Source: Nocardioides lianchengensis (lineage in GTDB: Bacteria > Actinomycetota > Actinomycetes > Propionibacteriales > Nocardioidaceae). From it: 64,000 nt of DNA. Below are positions 27,510 through 35,843 of the stretch, piece by piece; positions within the stretch are counted from its first letter, which is position 1; every line of letters starts with the position of its first letter. The notes under the pieces are model-generated. The model was given only the letters and a program-made list of their open reading frames with translations, was not told the DNA's origin and did no database searches. The stretch spans positions 62,001 to 126,000 of the forward strand of contig NZ_FMZM01000014.1 in the NCBI RefSeq assembly GCF_900101465.1, read 5' to 3'. Both the position numbers and the translations under genes were made by a program.

Positions 27510-28216
27510 CGGCCGGCCGCCGCGGGGACCAGCACGGGAGGCAGGTCACTGCCGAGCTTCAGCGACTCCAGGAAGAGCACGACGGTGGCCGCGACCGAGC
27601 GGTGCGAGGCGTCGTTGAGCACGTCGTGGCGGCCGCCCTGGACCAGCCAGACCCGCGCCTGCGGCGCGTCGACGTACGGCGCCACCGCGTCGTCCGCGGG
27701 CGTGATCCGGTCGGTCGAGCCGTGCACCACCAGCACCGGCTTGTCGGGCGCGGTCAGCTCGAGCGCGTCCCAGGGCAGCGGCCGGGTCAGCGCGCCGCGC
27801 TCGAAGTCGGGGTCGGCGTCGAGGACCGAGCGGTGCACCGGACACGCCGTACGGGCGTCGACCTCGTCCTCCCAGGTCGCGCCGCCGGTCGAGCCGGGCA
27901 GCGCCAGGCCGGCGACCACGGCCGCGTCGGCGTCCACCTCGCCGACCAGGGTCGCGGCCAGGGTGGCGCCGGAGTCGGTGCCGACGAGCACCTTCGGCGA
28001 CGGCAGCGACTCGTCGGCGATCAGCTTCTCGACCTGCGTGCGGGTGCCCTCGAGGTCGTCGAGGTCGACGGGCACCAGGCGGACCCGGTAGGCGTCGGCC
28101 GACAGCCGCTTGCCGAAGCGCTGGTACGACGCATCGGTCTCGCCGCGGCCGGGCAGCACGATCAGGGTGCCGCGCGGCGTCGCGCCGGTCGGCTCGTCCC
28201 AGGTGGTGACAGTCAT
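27506..28216 (-). CDS. alpha/beta hydrolase
   Basis: A 236-residue serine hydrolase. The nucleophile elbow appears as GTDSGATLAA, the acid is probably D in VVHGSTDRITP and the base is H in VQGGRHDVL, so the triad is complete. The elbow lacks the usual leading small residue immediately before x-Ser, a mild oddity. Located between the dioxygenase-like and reductase genes in the catabolic cluster, so it may cleave an ester or thioester intermediate. Confidence 0.75.
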   Translation of the reverse strand: MTVTTWDEPTGATPRGTLIVLPGRGETDASYQRFGKRLSADAYRVRLVPVDLDDLEGTRTQVEKLIADESLPSPKVLVGTDSGATLAATLVGEVDADAAVVAGLALPGSTGGATWEDEVDARTACPVHRSVLDADPDFERGALTRPLPWDALELTAPDKPVLVVHGSTDRITPADDAVAPYVDAPQARVWLVQGGRHDVLNDASHRSVAATVVLFLESLKLGSDLPPVLVPAAAGR

Positions 28217-28218
28217 CT

Positions 28219-28797
28219 TCAGGCTCCTGTGTCGTGGTGGTCGGCCCAGCGCGAGGTGAACCAGTGCACCGCGCCGGTGTCGGGGTCGTAGCCGCGGCGC
28301 GGCAGGGTGCCGATGTCGGCGCCGTACACGTGGATGCCGACCACCGGCCGGTCACCCCCGCAGCGGACCTGGTGGACGTCGTCGTCGGTGGTGCAGCAGA
28401 CGGTGACCTGGCCGGCGGTCCACTCGTCGGTCCCCTCCCGCACCAGGGGTACGTCGGGCTCCGCCGGCTTCTCGTAGCGGGTCTCGACCTCGACCCCGCT
28501 GTGGATGCCGACGACGCCCCAGGTCTCGTGGCCGTGCACGGGCGTGCCCTGGCCGACGTCCCAGACCGCGCTGGCGATCGAGAAGCCGCCGTCGGCGGCG
28601 ACGTGCAGCGGATACATCACGTAGCGCACCGGGTCGGGCCGGGTCACCTCCTCCGGCAGCTCCAGGCCGGCGGCCAGGGCGGCCTCCAGCTCGTCGCGGA
28701 TCCGGGCGGTCAGGGTCCGCTCGTCGAGGCCCTCGGCGACGAGGCCCGCGACGGTGTCGGCGAAGGTCGCGATCCCGGGGACGGTCTGGGTGCTCAT
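28219..28797 (-). CDS. cysteine-dioxygenase-family thiol dioxygenase
   Basis: A 192-residue cupin from ATG 28797. Fe(II) ligands are H88 and H90 in PVHGHETWGVVG and H142 in DDVHQVRC, the three-histidine arrangement of thiol dioxygenases, which oxidise cysteine or 3-mercaptopropionate to the sulphinate. Presence in a cluster with two flavin monooxygenases points to a sulphur compound as substrate. Exact thiol not determinable. Overlaps the crotonase gene by 4 bases. Confidence 0.78.
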   Translation of the reverse strand: MSTQTVPGIATFADTVAGLVAEGLDERTLTARIRDELEAALAAGLELPEEVTRPDPVRYVMYPLHVAADGGFSIASAVWDVGQGTPVHGHETWGVVGIHSGVEVETRYEKPAEPDVPLVREGTDEWTAGQVTVCCTTDDDVHQVRCGGDRPVVGIHVYGADIGTLPRRGYDPDTGAVHWFTSRWADHHDTGA

Positions 28798-29408
28798 GCG
28801 GGCTCCTTCGTGAGGGTGCGATCGGCGTAGGCGGCGATCCGCCTCCGGAGACCGGGGGCGGCGACCGAGCGGGCCAGCGCGGCCAGCTCGGCGTCGGCGT
28901 CGTGGGGAGGGCGGGTCGGGGACGGTCCGGCCAGGACCGCGGGCAGGTCGGCGGGGACGCCGGTGACGAGCCGGTCGCCCAGCGCGGCCCGTCGTACGAC
29001 GCCGAGGGCGACGCCGAAGGCCGAGCCCGGGAAGCTCAGCGTGACCGCCGGGTCGACCAGCCGGTGGTCGCAGGCCAGCACCAGGTCGGCGCCCGCCCCG
29101 ACCGCGGCGCCCTCGGCCACCGCGACCGTCGGGTACGGCGCGGCCAGCAGCCGCTCCAGCAGCAGCCCGACGCGCAGGAAGCGCAGCGCCAGCGACGCGT
29201 CGGTCTCCGCCCCGAGCCCGCCCAGGTCGAAGCCGGCGGCGAAGTGCCGGGCGTTGCCGCGCAGCACCAGCGCCCTCGGGCGGGCGGCCTCGGCCTCGTC
29301 GAGGACGGCGTGCAGCGCCTCGACCAGCTCGGCCGAGAGCGCGTTGGCCCGCTCGGGGCGGTCCAGGGTCGCCGTCCACACCTCGCCGCGGTCGAGTCGC
29401 ACGCTCAC
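28794..29408 (-). CDS. short crotonase-family protein
   Basis: A 204-residue protein. The GTG at 29408 overlaps the preceding stop (GTGA), which fixes the start. ERANALSAELVEAL, HFAAGFDLGGLG and VGAGADLVLACDHRL are crotonase motifs, but it is about 50 residues shorter than usual and lacks the normal C-terminal trimerisation helices. Both catalytic glutamate positions differ (GADL and FPGS). It could be non-catalytic, or an altered hydrolase. Confidence 0.7.
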   Translation of the reverse strand: MSVRLDRGEVWTATLDRPERANALSAELVEALHAVLDEAEAARPRALVLRGNARHFAAGFDLGGLGAETDASLALRFLRVGLLLERLLAAPYPTVAVAEGAAVGAGADLVLACDHRLVDPAVTLSFPGSAFGVALGVVRRAALGDRLVTGVPADLPAVLAGPSPTRPPHDADAELAALARSVAAPGLRRRIAAYADRTLTKEPA

Positions 29409-30565
29409 GCGGGCACCCACTCGGCGTGCACCTCGGGATGGCCGCCCAACGCGGGGGCGCCACGGTCGAGCCGCGGCCCGAGCCCGGAGATCCGGACCGG
29501 GTAGACCACGGTCGACACCTCCCCGGCGACCGGCACCTCGACCCGGCCCACGAGGCCGGTGGCCTCGACGTGCGGGTCGGCGAGCACCTCGCCGAAGGTG
29601 TTGACCGGGCCGCTGGGCACCCCGCGGGCGCGCAGCTCGGTGAGCCAGTGGTCGCGCTTCTCCTCGGCGAACCGCTCCTGCAGCAGCCCGGCCAGCTCGC
29701 GCTGGTGGGCCACCCGGTCGGCCTGGGTGACGAACCGCGGGTCGGTCACGAGCTCGGGCCGCCCGACCACGTCGGCCACGGCCGCCCAGAGCCGGTCGTT
29801 GCCGGCGGCGACGGTGAAGTCGCCGTCCGCCGCCGAGAACCCCTGGTACGGCGCGTTGCGCGGGTGCGCGGTCCCGAGCCGGCCGGGCTCGCGGCCGGAG
29901 CCCCAGTACTCGCTGGTCTGCAGCGCGGAGACCCCGAGCAGGCAGTCGAGCATGGGGACGTCGAGGCGCACCGAGGTGCCGGACCCGCGGACCTGCGGCA
30001 GCATCGCCGCGATCGTGTAGGCGGCGTAGAGACCCGCGGTGAAGTCGCCCACCGGCACGCCGGCCTTGACCGGTCCGCCGTCGGGCTCGCCGGTCACGCT
30101 CATCAGCCCGGACATGCCCTGGACGACCACGTCGTAGGCGCCGTCGTTGACGTAGGGGCTGGTCAGCCCGTAGCCCGAGATCGACGCGTAGACCAGGCCG
30201 CGGTGACCGGCCGCGACCTCGTCGTACCCGAGGCCGAGGCGGTCGAGCACACCCGGGCGGTAGTTCTCGACCACCACGTCCGCGGCCGCGACCAGCGCTT
30301 GCACGGAGGCCAGCTGGTCGGGGTCCTTCAGGTCCGCGACCACGCTGCGCTTGTTGCGGTTGACCGAGGCGAAGTTGTGGCTGAACGAGCCCCCCGAGCC
30401 GTCGTGGGCGAACGGCGGCCAGGCCCGCATCTGGTCGCCCGTGGGCGGCTCGACCTTGACCACGTCGGCGCCCAGGTCGGCCAGGAGCATCCCGGCGAAC
30501 GGCCCGGCCGCGACGTGAGCCAGCTCGACGACCCGGACGCCGGCGAGGGGGAGCTCAGGAGGCAC
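29405..30565 (-). CDS. CaiB/BaiF family CoA-transferase (third copy)
   Basis: A 386-residue type III CoA-transferase. ELAHVAAGPFAGMLLADLGADVVKVE, SVNRNKRSVVADLK and D145 in DGAYDVVVQGMSG (catalytic aspartate) are present. It begins 11 bases inside the end of the monooxygenase gene, so translation is coupled. It probably activates a carboxylic acid released by the monooxygenase. Confidence 0.85.
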   Translation of the reverse strand: MPPELPLAGVRVVELAHVAAGPFAGMLLADLGADVVKVEPPTGDQMRAWPPFAHDGSGGSFSHNFASVNRNKRSVVADLKDPDQLASVQALVAAADVVVENYRPGVLDRLGLGYDEVAAGHRGLVYASISGYGLTSPYVNDGAYDVVVQGMSGLMSVTGEPDGGPVKAGVPVGDFTAGLYAAYTIAAMLPQVRGSGTSVRLDVPMLDCLLGVSALQTSEYWGSGREPGRLGTAHPRNAPYQGFSAADGDFTVAAGNDRLWAAVADVVGRPELVTDPRFVTQADRVAHQRELAGLLQERFAEEKRDHWLTELRARGVPSGPVNTFGEVLADPHVEATGLVGRVEVPVAGEVSTVVYPVRISGLGPRLDRGAPALGGHPEVHAEWVPA

Positions 30566-31682
30566 GCGCGGTCGTGGCCCGGTGGGCCAGCTCCTGGCGG
30601 ACCAGCGGCAGCAGGTCGCGGCCGTAGTCGATCGCGTCCTGGAGCGGGTCGTAGCCGCGGATCAGGATGGTGTTCACGCCGATCTCGACGTAGTCGACCA
30701 GCGCGGCCGCGACCGTCTCGGGCGAGCCGACCAGGGCGGTGGAGTTGCCGCCGCCGCCGACCGCCTTGGACGTGGGCGTCCACAGGCAGCGGTCGTGCAG
30801 GTCGCCCTGCTCGGCCACGGCCAGCAGCCGCTGCGAGCCGGCGTTCTCGGGGCCCTTGCCCGGCGGGTGCAGCTGGCCGACCCGCTCCTTGAAGTGCGCG
30901 CCGACGACGCCGTTGATGGTGTCGAGGATGCCGTGCGCGCGCTCCCACGCCTCGGCGTCGGTGCGGCCCAGGATCGGGCGCAGCGACACCGACACCCGCG
31001 GGCGGCGGGTCCGGCCGGCCTTCGCGGCCTCGGCCTCGATGGTGGCGATCTGCTCGGAGGTCCCGGCGAGCGGCTCGCCCCAGAGCATGTAGGTGTCCGC
31101 GTGCTTCGCGCCGACGGCGTACGCCGGGACCGAGCTGCCGCCGAAGAACAGCTCGAGGTGGCGGCCGTCGTACGGCATCACCTGGGGGGTGAAGCCCTCG
31201 AACCGGTAGTAGGTGCCGTCGAAGTCGCGCGGGCCGGGGGTGTCCCAGGCGCCCCGGAGGATCTGGAGGTACTCGTCGGTGCGGGCGTAGCGCTCGTCGT
31301 GGGGGACGTAGTCGCCCTCGCGGCGCTGCTCGACGTTGCTGCTGCCGGTGACGATGTTGAGCGCCACCCGCCCCTTGCTGAAGTGGTCGAGGGTGGTGAA
31401 GGTCCGCGACGCCAGCGTCGGGTGCACGACGCCGGGCCGGTGGGCGACCAGCAGGCCGAGCCGCTCGGTGTGGGCGGCGGCGTACGCCGCGACCTGGGTG
31501 CCCTCCGACCAGCCCGAGCCGTAGCCGATCAGGACCCGGTCGAAGCCGCCCTCCTCGTGGGCCTGCGCGAACCGCGCGGTGTAGTCGGCGTCGATGACCG
31601 GGCCGCTCGCGGGCCGGATCTCGGAGCCGTCGGCGGTGCCGATCATGCCGAGGATCTCGACATCGTCGTACTGCGTGGTCAT
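30555..31682 (-). CDS. LLM-class FMNH2-dependent monooxygenase (SsuD-like)
   Basis: A 375-residue TIM-barrel flavin monooxygenase from ATG 31682. GFDRVLIGYGSGWSEGTQVAAYAA, AHRPGVVHPTLASRTFTTLDHFS and ALNIVTGSSNVEQRREGD are hallmarks of the alkanesulphonate-monooxygenase branch of bacterial-luciferase-like enzymes. It uses FMNH2 from a partner reductase to cleave C-S or C-N bonds. First gene of the downstream half of the cluster, behind a large inverted repeat that may end the transporter transcript. Confidence 0.87.
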   Translation of the reverse strand: MTTQYDDVEILGMIGTADGSEIRPASGPVIDADYTARFAQAHEEGGFDRVLIGYGSGWSEGTQVAAYAAAHTERLGLLVAHRPGVVHPTLASRTFTTLDHFSKGRVALNIVTGSSNVEQRREGDYVPHDERYARTDEYLQILRGAWDTPGPRDFDGTYYRFEGFTPQVMPYDGRHLELFFGGSSVPAYAVGAKHADTYMLWGEPLAGTSEQIATIEAEAAKAGRTRRPRVSVSLRPILGRTDAEAWERAHGILDTINGVVGAHFKERVGQLHPPGKGPENAGSQRLLAVAEQGDLHDRCLWTPTSKAVGGGGNSTALVGSPETVAAALVDYVEIGVNTILIRGYDPLQDAIDYGRDLLPLVRQELAHRATTARAS

Positions 31683-31714
31683 ATCAGCTTCTCTCTTCGT
31701 GGAGGAGTGGAAAC

Positions 31715-31836
31715 GGTGGTTGAGGAGGTCGCCCTGCGACCGTCTCGAAACCCGGTGAGCCGGGAGTCGGCGGCGATCAGAGCCCTGGGTCGGGTGCGGG
31801 GGTTTCGAGACAGGACTTCGTCCTTCCTCAACCACC
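31715..31836. repeat. nested inverted repeat of the GGTTTCGAGAC/CTCAACCACC type
   Basis: Outer arms GGTGGTTGAGGA (31715-31726) and TCCTCAACCACC (31825-31836), inner arms GTCTCGAAACCC (31742-31753) and GGGTTTCGAGAC (31800-31811). The two halves are opposed copies of one repeat unit. Its distal arm overlaps the last codon and stop of the ABC ATPase gene. It may work as a terminator between the transporter and enzyme genes, or be a dispersed chromosomal repeat. Confidence 0.75.
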
Positions 31837-32889
31837 GTCGGTGGTGTCGTCGGAGGTGAGCTGCTCGCGCCAGCGGCCGGCGACGTGGCAGGCCGCCTCA
31901 CGCTCGCCGTCGAGCGGCACCGGGTCGGGCTGCTCGGTGCACGCGTCGTGCGCGAACCGGCAGCGGGGGGCGAAGACGCAGACGCCGTGGGCCGGCCACT
32001 CGCGGCCGCCCGGCTCGGGGCGCAGCTGCTCGGGGCGGAGCCGGTCGACCCGTACGACGCTCGGCGCCGAGGCGGTCAGCAGGCCCGTGTAGGGGTGCGC
32101 GGGCCGGCCGAGGACGGCCTGCACCGGACCCTGCTCGACCACCCGGCTGCGGTAGAAGACCGCGACCCGGTCGGCGATGCCGGCCAGCGAGCTCAGGTCG
32201 TGGGCGATGATCACGACCGCGAGGCCGAGCTCGGTGCGGAGCCGGTCGAGCAGGTTCAGCACCAGGTTGCGGTTGGAGACGTCGAGGGCCGAGACCGGCT
32301 CGTCGCAGAACAGCAGCTGCGGCCGGGTCGAGATGGCCCGGGCCAGCGAGACCCGCTGGCGCTGGCCGCCGGAGAGCTCGCGCGGCCGGCGGCCGGTCAC
32401 GCTCTCCGGGTCGAGCCCGACCAGGCGCAGCGACTCGGCCACCCGGTCGGCCCGCTCGCGGCGCGGCAGCGTGCCGGCGACGTCGAGCGGCTCGCGCACG
32501 ATGTCGCCGATGGTCAGGTCGGGGTCCAGGGAGCGCAGCGGGTCCTGGAAGACCAGCTGCACCTGCCCGGACCGGCGGAAGTCGCGCAGCGCGCGGCCGC
32601 GCAGCCCGCCCATGTCCTGGCCGGCGAACTCGATCCGCCCCGCGGCGGGCCGGACCAGGCCGACCGTGGCCCGGGCCAGCGTGGTCTTGCCGGAGCCGGT
32701 CTCGCCGACGATGCCGACGATCTCGCCGGGCCGGACCTCGAGGCTGGCGTCGGTCAGGGCCGCGCCGGTGCCGAGGTTGACCCCCTTGCGCGGCGGCGCG
32801 TAGGACACCGACAGGCCCGTGACCCGCAGCAGCGGCGGCACCGGCGGGGTCGACTCCACAGTGGCGGACACCTCCTGGGTCGCGGTCAT
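31828..32889 (-). CDS. oligopeptide/dipeptide-type ABC transporter ATPase (DppF-like)
   Basis: A 353-residue ATPase from ATG 32889. Walker A GETGSGKTT, signature LSGGQRQRVSLARA, Walker B LLFCDEPVSALD and H-loop IIAHD are all intact. The C-terminal CVFAPRCRFAHDAC is the oligo_HPY cysteine motif of peptide importers. Works with the neighbouring DppD-like ATPase. Last gene of the transporter part. Confidence 0.88.
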   Translation of the reverse strand: MTATQEVSATVESTPPVPPLLRVTGLSVSYAPPRKGVNLGTGAALTDASLEVRPGEIVGIVGETGSGKTTLARATVGLVRPAAGRIEFAGQDMGGLRGRALRDFRRSGQVQLVFQDPLRSLDPDLTIGDIVREPLDVAGTLPRRERADRVAESLRLVGLDPESVTGRRPRELSGGQRQRVSLARAISTRPQLLFCDEPVSALDVSNRNLVLNLLDRLRTELGLAVVIIAHDLSSLAGIADRVAVFYRSRVVEQGPVQAVLGRPAHPYTGLLTASAPSVVRVDRLRPEQLRPEPGGREWPAHGVCVFAPRCRFAHDACTEQPDPVPLDGEREAACHVAGRWREQLTSDDTTDGG

Positions 32890-33905
32890 GCGGACACCTC
32901 CTCGAGAGCGGACTCGGTCAGGACCTCGCCGAGCCGGGCGCAGCGCGCGGACCGGCCCTCGGTCTCCAGGTCGACCAGCGGGACCGGGCCGGCCACGCAC
33001 GCGGCGGCGGCGTACCGGCAGCGCGGGGCGAAGCGGCAGCCCGGCATCCGCTCGCCCGCGGCGGGCGGCTGGCCGGGGATCACGTCGAGGGTCCGGCGCT
33101 CCCAGTTGCCGATGGTCGCGACGTCCATCAGCGCGCGGGTGTAGGGGTGCTGCGGGTCGCCCAGCACCTCCGCGGTCGGACCGCTCTCGACCACCTGGCC
33201 GCCGTACATCACGAGGATCCGCTCGCAGGTCTCGGCGACGACGGCGAGGTCGTGGGTGACCAGCAGCAGCGAGAGCCCGTGGGTCTCCCGCAGCCGGCGC
33301 AGCAGCTCGAGGATCTCGGCCTGGATCACCACGTCGAGCGCGGTGGTCGCCTCGTCGGCGATCAGCAGCTCCGGCTCGCAGGAGACCGAGATGGCGATCA
33401 GGACCCGCTGGAGCATGCCGCCCGAGAGCTCGTGCGGGTACTGGTGGAAGACCGACTCCGGCTCGTGCAGGCCGACCTCGGTGAAGAGCTCCACCGACCG
33501 CCGGTGCGCGGCAGCACGGGACAGGCCGGCCTTGACCCGCAGCTGCTCGGCGAGCTGGTGGCCCACGGTCAGCGAGGGGTTGAGGTAGGAGGCGGGGTCC
33601 TGGAAGACCGCGCCGAGGCGGACCCCACGGACCTGGTCCCAGGTCGACCGGCGCGCGCCGGTCAGCTCGACGGCGTCCGCGCCGTCGCCCAGGACGATCC
33701 GGCCGTGGTCGATCTCGCCGGTGGTGGGCAGCAGGCCGAGGACGGCGCGGCAGGTCAGCGTCTTGCCGCTGCCGGACTCGCCGACCAGGCCGACGGCCTC
33801 GCCACGGCCGATCTGGAACGAGACGTCCTGGACGGCGACCAGGTGGTCGCCGACCGAGACCTGGAGGTCGCGGACGTCGAGGACGCGCTCAGGAGACAAC
33901 GGCAC
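32886..33905 (-). CDS. oligopeptide/dipeptide-type ABC transporter ATPase (DppD-like)
   Basis: A 339-residue ATPase. Walker A GESGSGKTL, signature LSGGMLQRVLIAI, Walker B LLIADEATTALD and HD switch LLVTHD are complete, followed by the oligo_HPY motif CRFAPRCRYAAAAC. GTG start at 33905 (a TTG two codons on is possible). Overlaps its permease gene by 17 bases and the DppF-like gene by 4. Confidence 0.88.
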   Translation of the reverse strand: MPLSPERVLDVRDLQVSVGDHLVAVQDVSFQIGRGEAVGLVGESGSGKTLTCRAVLGLLPTTGEIDHGRIVLGDGADAVELTGARRSTWDQVRGVRLGAVFQDPASYLNPSLTVGHQLAEQLRVKAGLSRAAAHRRSVELFTEVGLHEPESVFHQYPHELSGGMLQRVLIAISVSCEPELLIADEATTALDVVIQAEILELLRRLRETHGLSLLLVTHDLAVVAETCERILVMYGGQVVESGPTAEVLGDPQHPYTRALMDVATIGNWERRTLDVIPGQPPAAGERMPGCRFAPRCRYAAAACVAGPVPLVDLETEGRSARCARLGEVLTESALEEVSA

Positions 33906-34776
33906 CGGACCGCTCCTTCCGGGAGGTCGCAGGGGTACGGCGGCGCCGGCGCGCGGAGGTGCCCGCCCCGGTCGCGTCGCGGATGGCGTCGGCGAGCAGG
34001 TTGAGGGACCCGACGGTCGCCATCATCAGCAGGCCGGGGAAGACCGGCGCCCAGGTCTGCTGGGTGAGGTAGCCGAGGTCGGAGGCGAGCATCCCGCCCC
34101 AGGTCGGCGCGGGCGGCGTGACGCCGAGGCCCAGGAAGGACAGCGACGCGACCACGAGCAGCGCGGCGCCGGCGGCCTGGGCGGAGGTGACGGCCACGTT
34201 GGGGAGCACCTTGGTCCAGATGTGGGTGCGCAGCGTCCACCACTGCGAGGCGCCCATCAGCTCGGCGGCCTCGACGTACTGCTGGGTGCGCAGGCCGAGG
34301 GCGACCGCGCGGGTGACCCGGAAGAAGATCGGGCTGATCAGCACCCCGATCGCGAACATCGCCTGCTGCAGCCCGTTGCCGAGCGTGCCGGCGACGGCGA
34401 TGGCGAAGACGGTGAAGGGGAGGATGACCAGGGTGTCGCTGATCCGCAGGGCCAGCCACTCCAGCCGGGGGCCCACCCAGGCCGAGGCCAGGCCGGTCGG
34501 GACGCCGAGGACGGCGCCGATGACGACCGCCTCCGCGGCGCCGATCACCGACAGCCGGGTGCCGGCCATCAGTCGGCTCAGCACGTCGCGGCCGAGGTAG
34601 TCGGTGCCGAGCAGGTGGTCGCCGCTGGGGCCCTCGAGCACCCGGTCGGTGTACTGCTTGAGTGGGTCGTGGGGGGCCAGGGCCGAGCCGAAGACCGCGA
34701 GGAAGGCGACCCCGGCCAGCACGACCAGGGCGAACCTGGCGGTCGGGATGGCCCAGAGACGGCGCAGGGTGCTCAT
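33889..34776 (-). CDS. ABC transporter permease (DppC-like)
   Basis: A 295-residue permease from ATG 34776 with an N-terminal membrane segment, the DPLKQYTDRVLEGPSGDHLLGTDYLGRDVLSRL periplasmic signature of DppC/OppC, and the EAA loop AAELMGASQWWTLRTHIWTKVLPN that contacts the ATPase. Arg-rich cytoplasmic C-terminus. Part of the five-gene importer. Confidence 0.88.
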   Translation of the reverse strand: MSTLRRLWAIPTARFALVVLAGVAFLAVFGSALAPHDPLKQYTDRVLEGPSGDHLLGTDYLGRDVLSRLMAGTRLSVIGAAEAVVIGAVLGVPTGLASAWVGPRLEWLALRISDTLVILPFTVFAIAVAGTLGNGLQQAMFAIGVLISPIFFRVTRAVALGLRTQQYVEAAELMGASQWWTLRTHIWTKVLPNVAVTSAQAAGAALLVVASLSFLGLGVTPPAPTWGGMLASDLGYLTQQTWAPVFPGLLMMATVGSLNLLADAIRDATGAGTSARRRRRTPATSRKERSGAVVS

Positions 34777-35843
34777 CGGGCCGCCCTCCTCGCGCTGCCC
34801 TGCCGGGCCAGCGGGTCGAGCGCCTTCTGCAGCACGTTGATGACGAGGCTGGCCGCGACCACGATCACGGCGGTCACCAGCAGCGTCCCGAGCACGACGG
34901 GTACGTCGCCCTTCTCCGCGGACTGGAGCGCGAGCTGGGCGATGCCGGGCAGGCCGAAGAGCTTCTCGGTCATCACGGCGCCGCCGATGATCAGCGGGAT
35001 GGCCAGGCCGATGACCGCCAGCGTCGGACCGGCGGCGTTGCGCAGGACGTGGCCGAAGAGGACCCGGGAGCGGCCGAAGCCGCGCATCTGCGCCCCGACC
35101 GCGTAGTTCTCCCGCAGCGAGCCGACCAGCGAGGTCCGCAGCTGGCGGGCGATGGAGGCGGCGACGTCGAGGCTCAGCGCGAGCCCGGGCAGGATCGCGA
35201 ACCGCAGCCACTCGAGCGGGTCGACCGTGATCGGCACGTAGCCGCCGGCGGGCAGGGCCTGGAGCTTGACCGCGAAGACCACGATCAGCGCCATGCCGAT
35301 GACGAACGGCGGCAGGGTGCCGAGCAGCGAGCAGACCAGGGTCACGGCCCGGTCGAAGATCCCACCGTTGCTCAGCGCGGCGCCGATGCCGGCGCCGCCG
35401 CCGATGAGGATGGCCAGCACCAGGGCCAGCGCGGCGATCGACAGGTCGACCGGCAGCGCCTGCCGGATGCTGTCGGAGACCGGGATCGTGGTGAACCAGG
35501 ACCGGCCGAGGTCGCCGCCGAGCGCGTTGCCGACCCAGGAGAAGTACTGCACGACGAGCGGCCGGTCCAGGCCGAACTCGGCGTTCAGCCGGTCGATGTC
35601 GGCCTGGGTCGCGGTCTCGCCGAGCGCGGCGGCGGCCGGGTTGCTGTCGCTCAGCGCGCCGAGCGCGAAGGTGATCACCGAGGCCAGGAACAGCACGGTC
35701 ACGGTCACGAGGGCCGTGCTCGCCAGCGAGCGCAGGAACGGGAGCGCCCGGCGCGCGCGGGAGTCCGCGCGCACCGCGCCGTCGCCCGGGACCGGCACGC
35801 CGGGTGCCGGCTCGGTCGCCGGCGCGGTCACGGTCAGGCTCAC
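34773..35843 (-). CDS. ABC transporter permease (DppB-like)
   Basis: A 356-residue permease. The GTG at 35843 overlaps the stop of the binding-protein gene (GTGA), fixing the start. About six membrane segments, a periplasmic loop FGLDRPLVVQYFSWVGNALGGDLGRSW typical of DppB/OppB, and the EAA loop QMRGFGRSRVLFGHVLRNA. Its N-terminal 30 residues are unusually Pro/Ala-rich. Confidence 0.87.
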   Translation of the reverse strand: MSLTVTAPATEPAPGVPVPGDGAVRADSRARRALPFLRSLASTALVTVTVLFLASVITFALGALSDSNPAAAALGETATQADIDRLNAEFGLDRPLVVQYFSWVGNALGGDLGRSWFTTIPVSDSIRQALPVDLSIAALALVLAILIGGGAGIGAALSNGGIFDRAVTLVCSLLGTLPPFVIGMALIVVFAVKLQALPAGGYVPITVDPLEWLRFAILPGLALSLDVAASIARQLRTSLVGSLRENYAVGAQMRGFGRSRVLFGHVLRNAAGPTLAVIGLAIPLIIGGAVMTEKLFGLPGIAQLALQSAEKGDVPVVLGTLLVTAVIVVAASLVINVLQKALDPLARQGSARRAAR

